The position numbers and the translations under genes are program-made. Source: Mesorhizobium sp. Root554 (GTDB lineage: Bacteria; Pseudomonadota; Alphaproteobacteria; Rhizobiales; Rhizobiaceae). Taken from it: a stretch of DNA of 64,000 nt. Of the stretch, positions 7,400-16,573 are shown in pieces. Below the pieces are notes generated by a model. The model was not told where the DNA came from. It saw only the letters and a list, made by a program, of their open reading frames with translations, and searched no databases. The stretch lies in assembly GCF_001427025.1 (NCBI RefSeq), contig NZ_LMGA01000001.1:864455-928454 (forward strand). Reading direction: 5' to 3'. Every line of letters begins with the position of its first letter. The stretch's first letter is position 1.

Positions 7400-8581
7400 T
7401 CAGTAGGAGCGCGGCATGCCGAGAACGTGCTCGGCGATGAATGCGAGGATGAGGTTCGTCGAGATCGGAGCGACCTGGTAGAGCCGCGTCTCGCGGAACT
7501 TGCGCTCGACATCGTACTCTTCGGCGAAACCGAACCCGCCATGTGTTTGCAGGCAAGCCTCGGCGGCGTGCCATGCGGCTTCGGAAGCCAGAAGCTTCGC
7601 CATATTGGCTTCCTTGCCGCAGGGCGCGTGTTGCTCGTAGAGGCTGGCACCGTGATAGACCATCAGCCGCGCGGCTGACATTTCCGCATAGGAGCGGGCG
7701 ATGGGGAACTGCACACCCTGGTTCTGGCCGATGGGCCGTCCGAAGACGACGCGCTCGCCGGAGTAAGCCGCCGCCTTGTTGATGAACCAGTTCGCGTCGC
7801 CGATGCATTCCGAGGCGATCAGCAGCCGCTCGGCATTCATGCCGTCGAGCACGTAGCGAAAGCCCTTGCCTTCCTCGCCGATCAGATGATCGGCCGGAAC
7901 CTTGAGATTGTCGAAGAACACCTCGGTGGTCGCATGGTTCATCATTGTGCGGATGGGGCGGATGGTCAGCCCGTTGCCGACGGCCTCGCGCATGTCGACG
8001 ACGAGGATCGACAGCCCGTCGGCACGTTTCGTCACCTTGTCTTTTGGCGTCGTGCGGACAAGCAGAACCATCAGGTCGGAATGTTCGGCGCGCGACGTCC
8101 ATATCTTCTGGCCGTTCACCACATAGTGGTCGCCTTCGCGCACGGCGGTCGTCTTGATCGAGGTGGTGTCGGTGCCGGCGGTGGGTTCGGTCACGCCGAA
8201 AGCCTGCAGGCGCAGTTCGCCCGACGCGATCTTGGGCAGCCAGCGCTGCTTCTGCTCCTCGTTGCCATGGCGCAGGATGATGCCCATGACATACATCTGC
8301 GCATGGCAGGCGCTGCCATTGCCGCCATTGGCATGGACGGTTTCGAGAATGGCGACGGCATCGGAGAGGCCGAGGCCGGAGCCGCCATACTCTTCCGGGA
8401 TCAGCGCGCCGAGATAGCCGGCCTCAGTCATCGCCTTGACGAATTCGGACGGATAGCGCCGCTCGCGGTCCACTTCGCGCCAGTATTTGTCGGGAAACCG
8501 CGCGCATAAGGCCGTGACGGCTTCGCGGATTTCAGCCTTGTCGTCGCCCAAGGCGGGATTGTCTGTCGATTTGTTGAGCAT
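7400..8581 (-). CDS. Acyl-CoA dehydrogenase
   Basis: A 393-aa FAD-dependent acyl-CoA dehydrogenase of normal length and three-domain layout. FAD/substrate segments QAFGVTEPTAGTDTTS (126-141) and GQKIWTSRAEHSD are clear. The usual C-terminal catalytic Glu (in YEGT) is replaced by Gln in RLYQVAPIST. A Glu sits instead in AERLLIA (Glu251), the helix position used by isovaleryl-CoA and long-chain acyl-CoA dehydrogenases, so that residue is the likely base. The enzyme would introduce an alpha,beta double bond into an acyl-CoA of unknown structure. It is the first gene of a minus-strand pair with the Ldh2-type enzyme and divergent from the LysR regulator, which probably controls it. Confidence 0.9.
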   Translation of the reverse strand: MLNKSTDNPALGDDKAEIREAVTALCARFPDKYWREVDRERRYPSEFVKAMTEAGYLGALIPEEYGGSGLGLSDAVAILETVHANGGNGSACHAQMYVMGIILRHGNEEQKQRWLPKIASGELRLQAFGVTEPTAGTDTTSIKTTAVREGDHYVVNGQKIWTSRAEHSDLMVLLVRTTPKDKVTKRADGLSILVVDMREAVGNGLTIRPIRTMMNHATTEVFFDNLKVPADHLIGEEGKGFRYVLDGMNAERLLIASECIGDANWFINKAAAYSGERVVFGRPIGQNQGVQFPIARSYAEMSAARLMVYHGASLYEQHAPCGKEANMAKLLASEAAWHAAEACLQTHGGFGFAEEYDVERKFRETRLYQVAPISTNLILAFIAEHVLGMPRSY

Positions 8582-8656
8582 GGCGCGTCCTCGCGTGCCT
8601 GGTTTAAGCCTGAACCAACAGACTAGTGGCCGCGCTCCGTCATCGTCAGACGCCCA

Positions 8657-8670
8657 CTGATCCTATCAGA
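8657..8670. promoter_or_regulatory. Candidate LysR-type operator between divergent genes
   Basis: CTGAT-CCT-ATCAG is a perfect interrupted palindrome (8657-8669). It also satisfies the T-N11-A rule of LysR regulators (T at 8658, A at 8670). It lies 76 bp from the acyl-CoA dehydrogenase start and 63 bp from the lysR start, where an autoregulated divergent operator is expected. Binding is inferred. Confidence 0.45.
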
Positions 8671-8732
8671 TATATTGTTAATGGTGGCCCTTGGTCGTAT
8701 CTTCCGCGGACGCCAGAAGGCATATTGCCCCC

Positions 8733-9668
8733 ATGGAGTTGAAGCAGCTCAAATACCTCCTGTCCGTCTCCGAATTGGGCAGTTTTTCCAAGGCGGCGGT
8801 CGTGCTTTCGGTCGCCCAGCCGGTGCTTTCGCGCCAGATCCGCAGCCTTGAGGAAGAGCTTGGGGTCGAACTGCTCTACCGTAACGGCCGCGGCATCGTC
8901 GTTTCCGATGCCGGCCAGATCGTCGTCGAGCACGCGCGCGCGATCGTCAACTCCGTCGGGTCCATTTCCGCCGATATCGACACCTTGCGGTCGGACCCGA
9001 GCGGCAAGATTTCCATAGGCATGCCGCCGACTGCGGGTTCCGTGCTGACGGCGCCGCTGATCCAGCGTTTCCACGAGGAATATCCCCGCATCAAGCTGAA
9101 GGTGCAGGAAGGCTACAGCGGCCATGTCCTCGAATGGCTTTCGACCGGCCGCATCGACGTGGCCATCCTTTATAACGCGCCCAAGACCTCAACGCTGCTG
9201 ACACAGCCCTTGATCGAAGAGGAACTGCTGCTGATCGGTCCTGGCCGCAAGCCTGATATGGCGGTGGAAGGCCCGGTGAACGGGGCCAGTCTAGCCGAAA
9301 TGCCGCTCATCCTGCCGTCGCATCCGCACGGGCTGCGCGTGCTGGTGGAGTCGCTGCTCGGCCCGCAGCGCATCTATCCGAATGTCGAATACGAGATCGA
9401 CAGCCTCAGCGCCGTCGTCAACATGGTGGAACAGGGCATCGGCTATACGATCCTGCCCTACGCCGCCGTCAGCGCCAAGGTCGAGGCGGGCGACCTGACC
9501 GCCACCTCGATCGTCGAGCCGAGGATGACGCGGCATCTCGTTCTCGCTACCTCCACCCAGCGTCCCGTCACCAACGCCACCCGCACGCTGGCCAAGATGG
9601 TCACGCTGCTGGTCCGCGACCTGGTTAAGGACGGCGTCTGGATGCCGCGCGCGCAGCTCGACCATTAA
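8733..9668 (+). CDS. LysR-family transcriptional regulator
   Basis: A 311-aa LysR protein. The winged helix-turn-helix occupies residues 1-60 (MELKQLKYLLSVSELGSFSK, then QPVLSRQIRSLEEELG), and the periplasmic-binding-like effector domain spans about 90-300. ATG 8733 is chosen because LysR proteins typically begin a few residues before LxxF/LKY; a TTG at 8691 would add 14 atypical residues. It is transcribed divergently from the acyl-CoA dehydrogenase/Ldh2-type operon, the classic LysR arrangement, and a T-N11-A palindrome lies in between. The inducer is unknown and probably an intermediate of the local pathway. Confidence 0.9.
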   Translation: MELKQLKYLLSVSELGSFSKAAVVLSVAQPVLSRQIRSLEEELGVELLYRNGRGIVVSDAGQIVVEHARAIVNSVGSISADIDTLRSDPSGKISIGMPPTAGSVLTAPLIQRFHEEYPRIKLKVQEGYSGHVLEWLSTGRIDVAILYNAPKTSTLLTQPLIEEELLLIGPGRKPDMAVEGPVNGASLAEMPLILPSHPHGLRVLVESLLGPQRIYPNVEYEIDSLSAVVNMVEQGIGYTILPYAAVSAKVEAGDLTATSIVEPRMTRHLVLATSTQRPVTNATRTLAKMVTLLVRDLVKDGVWMPRAQLDH

Positions 9669-9812
9669 GCGGGTCCGCTCTCCGGCCTTGTCCGAAAGTC
9701 CTATCTATACCTGCTATGCCATTCGCCGCGATTGTCCGCGCGGCGCCGATTTCCGAAAATGCTGCGAACACATTGAGGGTTCAGAGGCGCGGACGCGCCG
9801 GGAGGTCTGGAC

Positions 9813-10781
9813 GTGACGGTCGTCGATTCACACGCGCATATCTGGGGCGAGGGCTTCCTGCCGCCGGCGTTCTTTCGCCGCGCCGCCGAACAGTGGGCGG
9901 CGAAGGCCGACGATCGCAGCGCCGACATGATCCTGCCGCGGCTCTTGTCCGGCGTCGAGGACCCCGATGGTGACGACTTCGTCGCCAACATGGACCGCGC
10001 CGGCGTCGACCGTTCGATGATCATGATGATCGACGTCGGCGAGCCGGTCTTCGGCGAAGAGCCGCGCGTCAATGTCGACCGCCAGATCGAATTCTATGGC
10101 GAACTGCAGAAGCGCCACAGAAACCGGCTGCATTGCCATGTCTCGGTGGATTTCCGCCGCGCAGGCTATCTCGACTCCATCAAGCGGGGCGTGAGGGACC
10201 ACGGCCTCGTCGGCATCGGCGAACTGACGCCGGACGGCTTCGCCGCCGATGGCGAGAATGTTCGCCCGATGTTCAGGCTTGCCGCGGATCTGGGTGTGCC
10301 GGTGCAGATCCACACGCGGGCAGGGGTGTGGACCGATTTCGCCGGCGCCGATTATTCCGAGAATAATCCTGTCCATCCGGTTCACGTCGCGCGGCTGGCC
10401 AAGGCGCTTCCCGATCTCAAGATCATCCTGTGCCATGCCGGCTTTCCGCTGTGGTGGCAGGTGGCGGCCGAGGCTGTCGCCGATCTCCCCAACTGCGTTC
10501 TCGATGTGTCCAACTGGAACGAGCATCTCGCCGAAAATCCCGGTGATCTCGTCGCGCGGCTGGCCACATGGCGCTCGCTGGTCGGCAGCGAACGCATCCT
10601 CTTCGCCTCGGATCACGCCTCCGGCAAACGCTTCACTGGAGAGCGTTCCGAACTGCGGCACTGGGTCGATTTCTTCCGCGACCTTCCGGCCAATGCGGCC
10701 AGATGGGGTTATCGGTTCACCGAAGCGGAAGCCGAGCAGATGCTGGGCGCCAACGCCCTCAAATTCTACAACCTGTCCTGA
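9813..10781 (+). CDS. Amidohydrolase 2 family metal-dependent hydrolase
   Basis: A 322-aa TIM-barrel protein of the amidohydrolase-2 (PF04909) group, which includes decarboxylases of the ACMSD/gamma-resorcylate type and lactonases. Metal-site motifs are complete: DSHAHIW at residues 5-11, IHTRAG with a central His, LCHAGFP, and FASDHASG with the catalytic Asp. It starts at GTG 9813 after a GGGAGG site. It heads an operon with the acyl-CoA ligase (10-bp gap) and the membrane transporter. The order suggests that the transporter imports a compound, the amidohydrolase opens or decarboxylates it and the ligase activates the acid; this is inference. Hydrolase and decarboxylase activities cannot be separated from sequence. 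Confidence 0.85.
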   Translation: MTVVDSHAHIWGEGFLPPAFFRRAAEQWAAKADDRSADMILPRLLSGVEDPDGDDFVANMDRAGVDRSMIMMIDVGEPVFGEEPRVNVDRQIEFYGELQKRHRNRLHCHVSVDFRRAGYLDSIKRGVRDHGLVGIGELTPDGFAADGENVRPMFRLAADLGVPVQIHTRAGVWTDFAGADYSENNPVHPVHVARLAKALPDLKIILCHAGFPLWWQVAAEAVADLPNCVLDVSNWNEHLAENPGDLVARLATWRSLVGSERILFASDHASGKRFTGERSELRHWVDFFRDLPANAARWGYRFTEAEAEQMLGANALKFYNLS

Positions 10782-10791
10782 GGTATAAGCG

Positions 10792-12396
10792 ATGCCGACG
10801 ATCCCGAATGCACGAACCATCCCGGCATTGCTGAAGGAGCTTGCGGATACCTGGCCTGACCGCGAGGCGCTCGTTGCTCGCGACAAGCGCTTTACCTATG
10901 CCCAGTTGCGGGCGGAAGTGCGCGCCTTCGCCAAGGGCCTGTCGGCCATGGGTATCGGCAAGGGCAGCCGCGTCGCCATCCTGATGGGCAACAAATGGGA
11001 ATGGATTATCGCCGATCTCGCCGTGTGCAGCCTTGGCGGCATCATGGTCTCGGTCAACACCTGGGTGACGGCGCGCGAGCTTGCCTACATCCTCAACCAC
11101 TCCGACGCCGACACGCTGGTCTACACCAGCCGCTTCCTGAAATACGACTACGCCGCCATGCTGACAGAGCTTGAGCCGCATGCGGAGGCGATGCCGAAGC
11201 TGAAGCGCTTCATCCATGTCGGCGCCGAAGGCTACAAGGAAAGTGTGCCGTTCAACGATGTCTACGGCATGGGCGCGAACGTCTCCGACAGGATTCTGGA
11301 CGATGCCGCCGCCGCCGTCGATCCGCTCGACGTTACCTATCTGCTCTACACCTCGGGCTCGACCTCGACGCCGAAGGGCGTCCAGCTCCAGCATTACGGC
11401 CTGATCGAGAACATGTGGAACATCGGCGAGCGGATGCATTGCACGCATGAGGACCGTCTGTGGCTGGCCGTTTCGCTCTATTGGGGGCTGGGCTGCGAGA
11501 ACGCGCTCTTCAACATCTTCACCCATGGCGGATGCCTTGTGTTGCAGGAGCATTTCGAGGCCGGCGAAGCCCTGCGCCTCATCGAGGAAGAGCGCTGCAC
11601 CCTCTACTACGGCACGCCGAACATGGCGCAGGCCATGGCGGAGCATCCTGACCGACCGAAGCGCGATCTGACTACCCTGCGTTCGGGCGGCGCCACCGGC
11701 CTGCCGGACCAGCTCCAGCGCGTCGTCGATCTCGGCGCCAGGGAGATATGCCACATCTACGGGCTGACCGAGACCTACGGCAATTGCACCGTCACCGACG
11801 GCAAGCTCGACCCGGCCAGCAAGCGTTTCGCCACCGTCGGACGGCCGCTCGACGGGGTCGATCTGCGCGTCGTCGATCCGGAAACGTTCAAGCCCCTGCC
11901 GGCAGGCGCCACAGGCGAGGTCCAGGTCAAGCGCTACGTCACCAAGGGCTACTACAAGGACGAGGACAAGAACCGCGATGCCTTCACCCCGGACGGGTAT
12001 TTCCGCACAGGCGATCTGGGGCTGCTCGACGACGAGGGATACCTTCACTTCCGTGGCCGCATGAAGGAGATGATCAAGACCGGCGGCATCAACGTCGCGC
12101 CGGCCGAGGTCGAGGAAATCCTCATGCAGCAGGAAGGCGTGCAACTTGCCTTCGTCGTGGGTGTTCCGGATGCGGTGCGCGACGAGATCATCGGCGCCGT
12201 GGTGGTCACTGAACGCGACCCCGGTCCCGGCGCGGAAAAGAAGCTGGCGGAAGCGCTCAAGAAGGAGCTGGCCGCCTACAAGATGCCGCGCGCCTACCGG
12301 TTCGTGCGCGAAATCGACCTGCCGCTGACGACGACCGGCAAGGTCAAGAAGAACGAACTGGCGAACCTTTTCCTCGAAGTGCCGGCCGACGCATGA
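10792..12396 (+). CDS. AMP-dependent acyl-CoA synthetase/ligase
   Basis: A 534-aa ANL-superfamily adenylating enzyme that would convert a carboxylic acid, ATP and CoA to acyl-CoA. Motifs in order: phosphate-binding loop YTSGSTSTPKGV, YGLTETYG, the TGDLG core with the hinge region GRMKEMIKTGGINVAP, and the catalytic lysine in TTTGKVKKNEL near the C-terminus. Length is typical of medium-chain, aromatic or cyclohexane-type acyl-CoA ligases. The upstream amidohydrolase ends 10 bp before it, and its stop overlaps the next start (ATGA), so the three genes are one operon. Substrate not assignable. Together with the acyl-CoA dehydrogenase and the DUF35 protein it supports an acyl-CoA degradation route in this block. 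Confidence 0.9.
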   Translation: MPTIPNARTIPALLKELADTWPDREALVARDKRFTYAQLRAEVRAFAKGLSAMGIGKGSRVAILMGNKWEWIIADLAVCSLGGIMVSVNTWVTARELAYILNHSDADTLVYTSRFLKYDYAAMLTELEPHAEAMPKLKRFIHVGAEGYKESVPFNDVYGMGANVSDRILDDAAAAVDPLDVTYLLYTSGSTSTPKGVQLQHYGLIENMWNIGERMHCTHEDRLWLAVSLYWGLGCENALFNIFTHGGCLVLQEHFEAGEALRLIEEERCTLYYGTPNMAQAMAEHPDRPKRDLTTLRSGGATGLPDQLQRVVDLGAREICHIYGLTETYGNCTVTDGKLDPASKRFATVGRPLDGVDLRVVDPETFKPLPAGATGEVQVKRYVTKGYYKDEDKNRDAFTPDGYFRTGDLGLLDDEGYLHFRGRMKEMIKTGGINVAPAEVEEILMQQEGVQLAFVVGVPDAVRDEIIGAVVVTERDPGPGAEKKLAEALKKELAAYKMPRAYRFVREIDLPLTTTGKVKKNELANLFLEVPADA

Positions 12397-13850
12397 ACGA
12401 CCAGTCCCCGCCCGCGCAGGGCGCGGGACCAGAGCTGGAACCGGATGGGCCGCCGGCGAAGCGGCTTGTTGCCGGCGACTGGCAAGGCATCGCGGGCGCG
12501 CTCCTCGTTGCCGCCACCTGCGCCGTCATCGTCGGCGAATTTGGTTTTCGTCAGCAGGCCGGTAACATCGCTGCGATGCTGGTTACCGGGTTTGCGCTGC
12601 TGCAATTGCGGCGGCTGAGTTTTTCCGTGCTCATCCTCGCCGCTGCCGGACTTGCCTTCCTCGTCTTCGGCTTTTCGACCCGCTCCGACATGGTTCTGCT
12701 GATCGAGTCGGTCGCGGTGCGCTCGGCCTGGGTCGTTGCCGTGTTCGTCTCGCTGCTGTCGCTGCGTTCAGCGGTCAACGACATTCCCGGCATCGTCCGT
12801 TCCGGCCTCTATCTGGTCAGTCAGCCGCCCGGCCGCCGCTACGCGGCGCTGACGCTGGGCTCGCAGCTGTTTTCCCACATACTTCAATATGGCGCCGTCA
12901 CGCTGCTGGGCGGGCTGGTCACCAACATCACGGCGCGCGAGCCCGACGGCTGGCTGCGGCAGGCGCGCGAGCGCCGCATGCTGCTCGCCATCCAGCGGGG
13001 CTTCGTTGCGACGCTGTGCTGGTCCCCGGTGGCGTTTCCGATGATCATCTCGACCGCCGTGGTGCCGGGATCGGACTGGATCGGCTCGGTACCCGGCGCG
13101 CTTGGCACCAGCGTGCTCATCATGGGGATCGGCTGGTTCCTGGATTCGCTTTTCAAGCCGCAGATGGCCGCGACGCGTCCCATGGCCGTCCTGGGGGCCG
13201 CGAAGGACCTGCTGCCGCTTGCTCTGCTTCTCGGCGCCCTTTTCGCCGGCGCTGCCGCCATCGTCCTGACGACCGGCATGTCGACCTCGGTCGCCGTGCT
13301 GATCATGGTGCCGTTCATGGCGTTGGTGATCGTGCTGGTTCGCGCCGGCGGTTCGGGCAGCCGCAGGGTCGCGGCGGCGGGCAGCTGGATCCGCCAATTC
13401 GCGCGAGAGGAATTGCCGCTGTTCTCGTCGGAATCGATGCTGGTCATCGCCGCCACGTTTACAGGTCTGCTTTCGGTCGAACTGCTGGGTCCGGTCATCC
13501 AGACCGTCGCCTTGCCGGCCATGCCCGGCTGGCTGGTGCTCGTCCTGGTGGTCTGGTGGATGCCAGCGGCGGGGCAGGTCGGTCTTCACCCGATATTGGC
13601 GGCATCGCTGGTCGGTGGTCTGTTCCCGCAGCCGGCTCTCTATGGTTTGACGCCCGACCAACTCGTCGTCGCGATCACCGGCGGCTGGGCCCTGTCTGGC
13701 GCCACGTCGCCGTTCACCGCTGTGACGGCGCTGGTGGCGCGGCTTGGCCGGGTCAGCGCCTACACGGTCGGCTGGCGCTGGAACGGGCTGTTCCTGCTCT
13801 GCACCGGCATCGCCGTTTCGCTCTGGGCGGCCTTCAACCCGGTCAGCTGA
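12393..13850 (+). CDS. Predicted multi-pass membrane transporter (possible ion-transporter superfamily)
   Basis: A 485-aa integral membrane protein with about 12 hydrophobic segments after a 25-residue hydrophilic N-terminus. Features such as GQVGLHPILAASL and a late GGWALSGATSPFTA re-entrant-like stretch resemble the ArsB/NhaD/DASS ion-transporter superfamily, in which such Gly/Ser/Thr-rich loops form the substrate site. I cannot assign a family with certainty. Translation is coupled to the CoA ligase by a 4-bp ATGA overlap, so it is probably the importer or exporter for the acid handled by the amidohydrolase and ligase. It ends 50 bp from the convergent livF gene of the second ABC system; no terminator was seen. 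Confidence 0.72.
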   Translation: MNDQSPPAQGAGPELEPDGPPAKRLVAGDWQGIAGALLVAATCAVIVGEFGFRQQAGNIAAMLVTGFALLQLRRLSFSVLILAAAGLAFLVFGFSTRSDMVLLIESVAVRSAWVVAVFVSLLSLRSAVNDIPGIVRSGLYLVSQPPGRRYAALTLGSQLFSHILQYGAVTLLGGLVTNITAREPDGWLRQARERRMLLAIQRGFVATLCWSPVAFPMIISTAVVPGSDWIGSVPGALGTSVLIMGIGWFLDSLFKPQMAATRPMAVLGAAKDLLPLALLLGALFAGAAAIVLTTGMSTSVAVLIMVPFMALVIVLVRAGGSGSRRVAAAGSWIRQFAREELPLFSSESMLVIAATFTGLLSVELLGPVIQTVALPAMPGWLVLVLVVWWMPAAGQVGLHPILAASLVGGLFPQPALYGLTPDQLVVAITGGWALSGATSPFTAVTALVARLGRVSAYTVGWRWNGLFLLCTGIAVSLWAAFNPVS

Positions 13851-13899
13851 ACCGGCGCTACAAACGGCCGGGGCAACTGAATGCGGTAACCCGTTGCGC

Positions 13900-14649
13900 C
13901 TACAGCGCGAGATATTTGTTGCGAAGCTCGACATCGCCGAGCACGTCCTGCGCCGTGCCGTCGAAAACGATCTGGCCCATATCGAGGATCAGGGCCCGGT
14001 TTGCCAACTCCAGCGCGGCCACCGCATTCTGTTCTACGATGATGGTGGTGATGCCGAGTTTCTTGATCTCCCGCACAATGCGTTCGATCTCCTGCACGAT
14101 GACCGGCGCAAGCCCTTCATAGGGTTCGTCGAGCAGAAGCAGTTTGATGTCGCGGGCCAAAGCGCGGGCCACGGCGAGCATCTGCTGCTCACCGCCGGAA
14201 AGCGTCACGCCCTCCTGCTTGCGACGCTCCGCAAGGCGTGGGAAGTGCTCGTAGATCTGCTCCAGGGGCCAGCCCTTGGGCTCGGCGATACGGGCAAGGA
14301 TGAGGTTCTCTTCCACGGTAAGGCCGGGGATGATGCGGCGATCTTCCTGGACGAGCTGCACGCCGAGTTGAGCGGCCTGGAAATCCTTGAGCTTGTGGAG
14401 GGGTTGGCCGTTCAGCCAGATCTCCCCGCCCTTCAATTCCGGGTCCTGGGCTCGGGCCAGCGTACGCAGCGTCGATGTCTTGCCGGCGCCGTTACGGCCG
14501 AGAAGAGCAATGACGTCGCCCTCGGCGACGTCGAAGCTGACGCCCTGCACGATATAGCTCTCGCCGTAATAGGCGTGGATGTCGCGCACGCTGAAATAGG
14601 CGGGCGCCGTCGTGGCTGCACTCACGTCCGACATCGTCATGGCATTCAT
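13900..14649 (-). CDS. livF: Branched-chain-type ABC transporter ATP-binding protein (LivF family, second system)
   Basis: A 249-aa ATPase with Walker A (GRNGAGKT), canonical signature (TLSGGEQQMLAVARALA), Walker B (LLLLDEPYEGLAP) and a VEQNAVAALE switch region typical of LivF. The start at 14649 overlaps the livG stop (TGATG); an ATG three codons in is an alternative. It is the last gene of the minus-strand operon encoding binding protein, LivH, LivM, LivG and LivF. Compared with the first system in this window, subunits here are unfused and both ATPases have recognisable signatures. The substrate is unknown. Confidence 0.9.
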   Translation of the reverse strand: MNAMTMSDVSAATTAPAYFSVRDIHAYYGESYIVQGVSFDVAEGDVIALLGRNGAGKTSTLRTLARAQDPELKGGEIWLNGQPLHKLKDFQAAQLGVQLVQEDRRIIPGLTVEENLILARIAEPKGWPLEQIYEHFPRLAERRKQEGVTLSGGEQQMLAVARALARDIKLLLLDEPYEGLAPVIVQEIERIVREIKKLGITTIIVEQNAVAALELANRALILDMGQIVFDGTAQDVLGDVELRNKYLAL

Positions 14650-15413
14650 CAGTGCACGCCTCCCAGATAGGCTTCCTGGACCTTCGGGTTGCCCCTGACT
14701 TCGTCGGGAGGGCCATCGGCGATGATCCTGCCCTGTGCCAGCACCGTGATGCGGTCGGCCAGCGAAAACACGACATGCATGTCGTGTTCGATGATGACTT
14801 TGGTCATGCCGCGGCCCTTGAATTTCTTAAGAAGGTCGATGGTCGAATTGGTGTCATGGCGCGACATGCCGGCTGTCGGCTCGTCGAGCAGCAGCAGGCG
14901 CGGCTTCTGCACCAGGCCCATGGCGAGTTCCAGCCGGCGCTTGTCGCCGCGCGACAGGCTGCCGGCGATGGCATGGCTCTGTGTGGCGAGGCCGACATCC
15001 TCAAGCCAGTGCATGGCCTCGTCGCGGATATCCGTCCGCCTCCAGACCGGTTGGAAGGCATTGAGCCGAAATGGCCCATCGCGCTTGGCGAAGGCCGGAA
15101 CCATGACGTTGTGGAGCAGGGACAGGTCGGGAAATATCTCCGGCGTCTGGAAGACGCGCACGACACCCATCTGGTTAATCTCGTGCGGTTGCTTGCCGGT
15201 GATGACTTGGCCGTCGAAGACGACCGCGCCGCTGTCGGGGGCGAGGCGGCCGATACAGACATTGAGCAGGGTCGATTTGCCGGCGCCGTTCGGTCCGATG
15301 ATGGCATGGATGGTGCCTTCCTCGACCTGGAGATCGATGTCGGCCAGGGCGTGAAGCCCGGCGAACCTCTTGTGTACGTCGGCGACGTGGAGGACGACGT
15401 TGCGTGTCGACAT
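14649..15413 (-). CDS. livG: Branched-chain-type ABC transporter ATP-binding protein (LivG family, second system)
   Basis: A 254-aa ATPase with Walker A (GPNGAGKS), signature SLSRGDKRRLELAMGL (glycine present), Walker B (LLLLDEPTAGMS) and switch histidine in IEHDMHVVF, the LivG/urea-type pattern. ATG 15413 is chosen because the domain begins there (MSTRNVVLHVADVHKRFAG); a longer form from 15461 would overlap livM by about 45 bp with no family support. It sits 4 bp after livM and overlaps livF by one base pair pattern (TGATG). Confidence 0.9.
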   Translation of the reverse strand: MSTRNVVLHVADVHKRFAGLHALADIDLQVEEGTIHAIIGPNGAGKSTLLNVCIGRLAPDSGAVVFDGQVITGKQPHEINQMGVVRVFQTPEIFPDLSLLHNVMVPAFAKRDGPFRLNAFQPVWRRTDIRDEAMHWLEDVGLATQSHAIAGSLSRGDKRRLELAMGLVQKPRLLLLDEPTAGMSRHDTNSTIDLLKKFKGRGMTKVIIEHDMHVVFSLADRITVLAQGRIIADGPPDEVRGNPKVQEAYLGGVH

Positions 15414-15417
15414 GGTG

Positions 15418-16569
15418 CTACTCCGCCGGTTGGGTTTGCGTGGCGGGAATCTTCCTGCCATTGCCGGGCCGCCGGTTGAACATCATGCGGATGCGCCGCA
15501 GTCCTTCCATAATGCCGCCGGGCAGGAAGATCACGATGAGCATGAACACCACGCCGAGCGTCAGATTCCAGCCGTCGCCGACGAAGAGCGAAAGGAAACT
15601 GACGATCGGGTCCTCGATCGCATCCGGCAGAAAACCGAATGCGCCGTGCAGCGTGCCCGGGCTGAAGGACGAAAAGATGTTCTCGCAATATTTGATGACG
15701 GCTGCTCCGAGCACCGGCCCGACCAGTGTGCCGGCGCCGCCAAGAATCGTCATAAGCACCACTTCGCCTGACGCGGTCCATTGCATCCGCTCGGCGCCGA
15801 CAAGCGGATCGGTGACGGCCATCAGCCCGCCGGCAAGCCCCGCATACATGCCGGAAATGACGAATGCCGCGAGCAGATAGGGGCGGGTGTTGAAACCGGT
15901 GTAGCGCATGCGGGTCTGGTTGGACTTTATCGCCCGCAGCATCATGCCGAAGGGCGAGCGGAAGATGCACATTGCAATGAAGAAGCAAATGATCAGCATT
16001 ACGGCGCACAGATAGAACCCGGCATAGCCGCCGCCGCTGATGTTGAGGGCGAAGAGATTGACGCGCGGCAGTCCCGCCGCCGGCTCGATGAACATCGCGT
16101 CGATGACGCGCGGATCCTGAAGCGAAAGCTGCAGGCCGGTCTCGCCATTGGTCAGCGGCGTCAGCACCGAATAGACCAGATTGTAGCACATCTGGGCGAA
16201 GGCCAGCGTCAGGATGGAGAAGTAGATTCCTGACCGCTTCAGGCTGACATAGCCGATGACCACGGCGAACAGTGCGGCGAAGAAGACGGCCATGACGATC
16301 GCCGGAATGGCGTTCATCGTGAACAGCTTGAACGACCATACGGCGGCGTAGGAGCCGACGCCCAGGAACGCGGCATGGCCGAACGACAGATATCCCGTCA
16401 GGCCGAAGAGGATGTTGAAGCCGATCGCGAAAATGCCGAAGATGCAGAATTTCTGCATCAGCGCGGGATAGGCCGCGCCGATCGGCTCGAGAAGGACCGG
16501 CAGGCAAAGGACGACGGCGGAGAAGCCGGCCAGCAGCAGCCAGTCGTTGCGGGCGGGATTGTTGAACAC
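15418..16569 (-). CDS. livM: Branched-chain-type ABC transporter permease (LivM family, second system)
   Basis: A 383-aa inner-membrane permease with about nine membrane segments and the LivM hallmark [20 protein letters not shown] near residue 55. It starts at GTG 16569, 4 bp after livH, and the next gene livG follows 4 bp later. It is somewhat longer than standard LivM because of an extended periplasmic loop (residues about 115-150), and it ends in a basic tail. It pairs with LivH to form the channel. Substrate not assignable. Confidence 0.9.
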   Translation of the reverse strand: MFNNPARNDWLLLAGFSAVVLCLPVLLEPIGAAYPALMQKFCIFGIFAIGFNILFGLTGYLSFGHAAFLGVGSYAAVWSFKLFTMNAIPAIVMAVFFAALFAVVIGYVSLKRSGIYFSILTLAFAQMCYNLVYSVLTPLTNGETGLQLSLQDPRVIDAMFIEPAAGLPRVNLFALNISGGGYAGFYLCAVMLIICFFIAMCIFRSPFGMMLRAIKSNQTRMRYTGFNTRPYLLAAFVISGMYAGLAGGLMAVTDPLVGAERMQWTASGEVVLMTILGGAGTLVGPVLGAAVIKYCENIFSSFSPGTLHGAFGFLPDAIEDPIVSFLSLFVGDGWNLTLGVVFMLIVIFLPGGIMEGLRRIRMMFNRRPGNGRKIPATQTQPAE

Positions 16570-16573
16570 TGGC

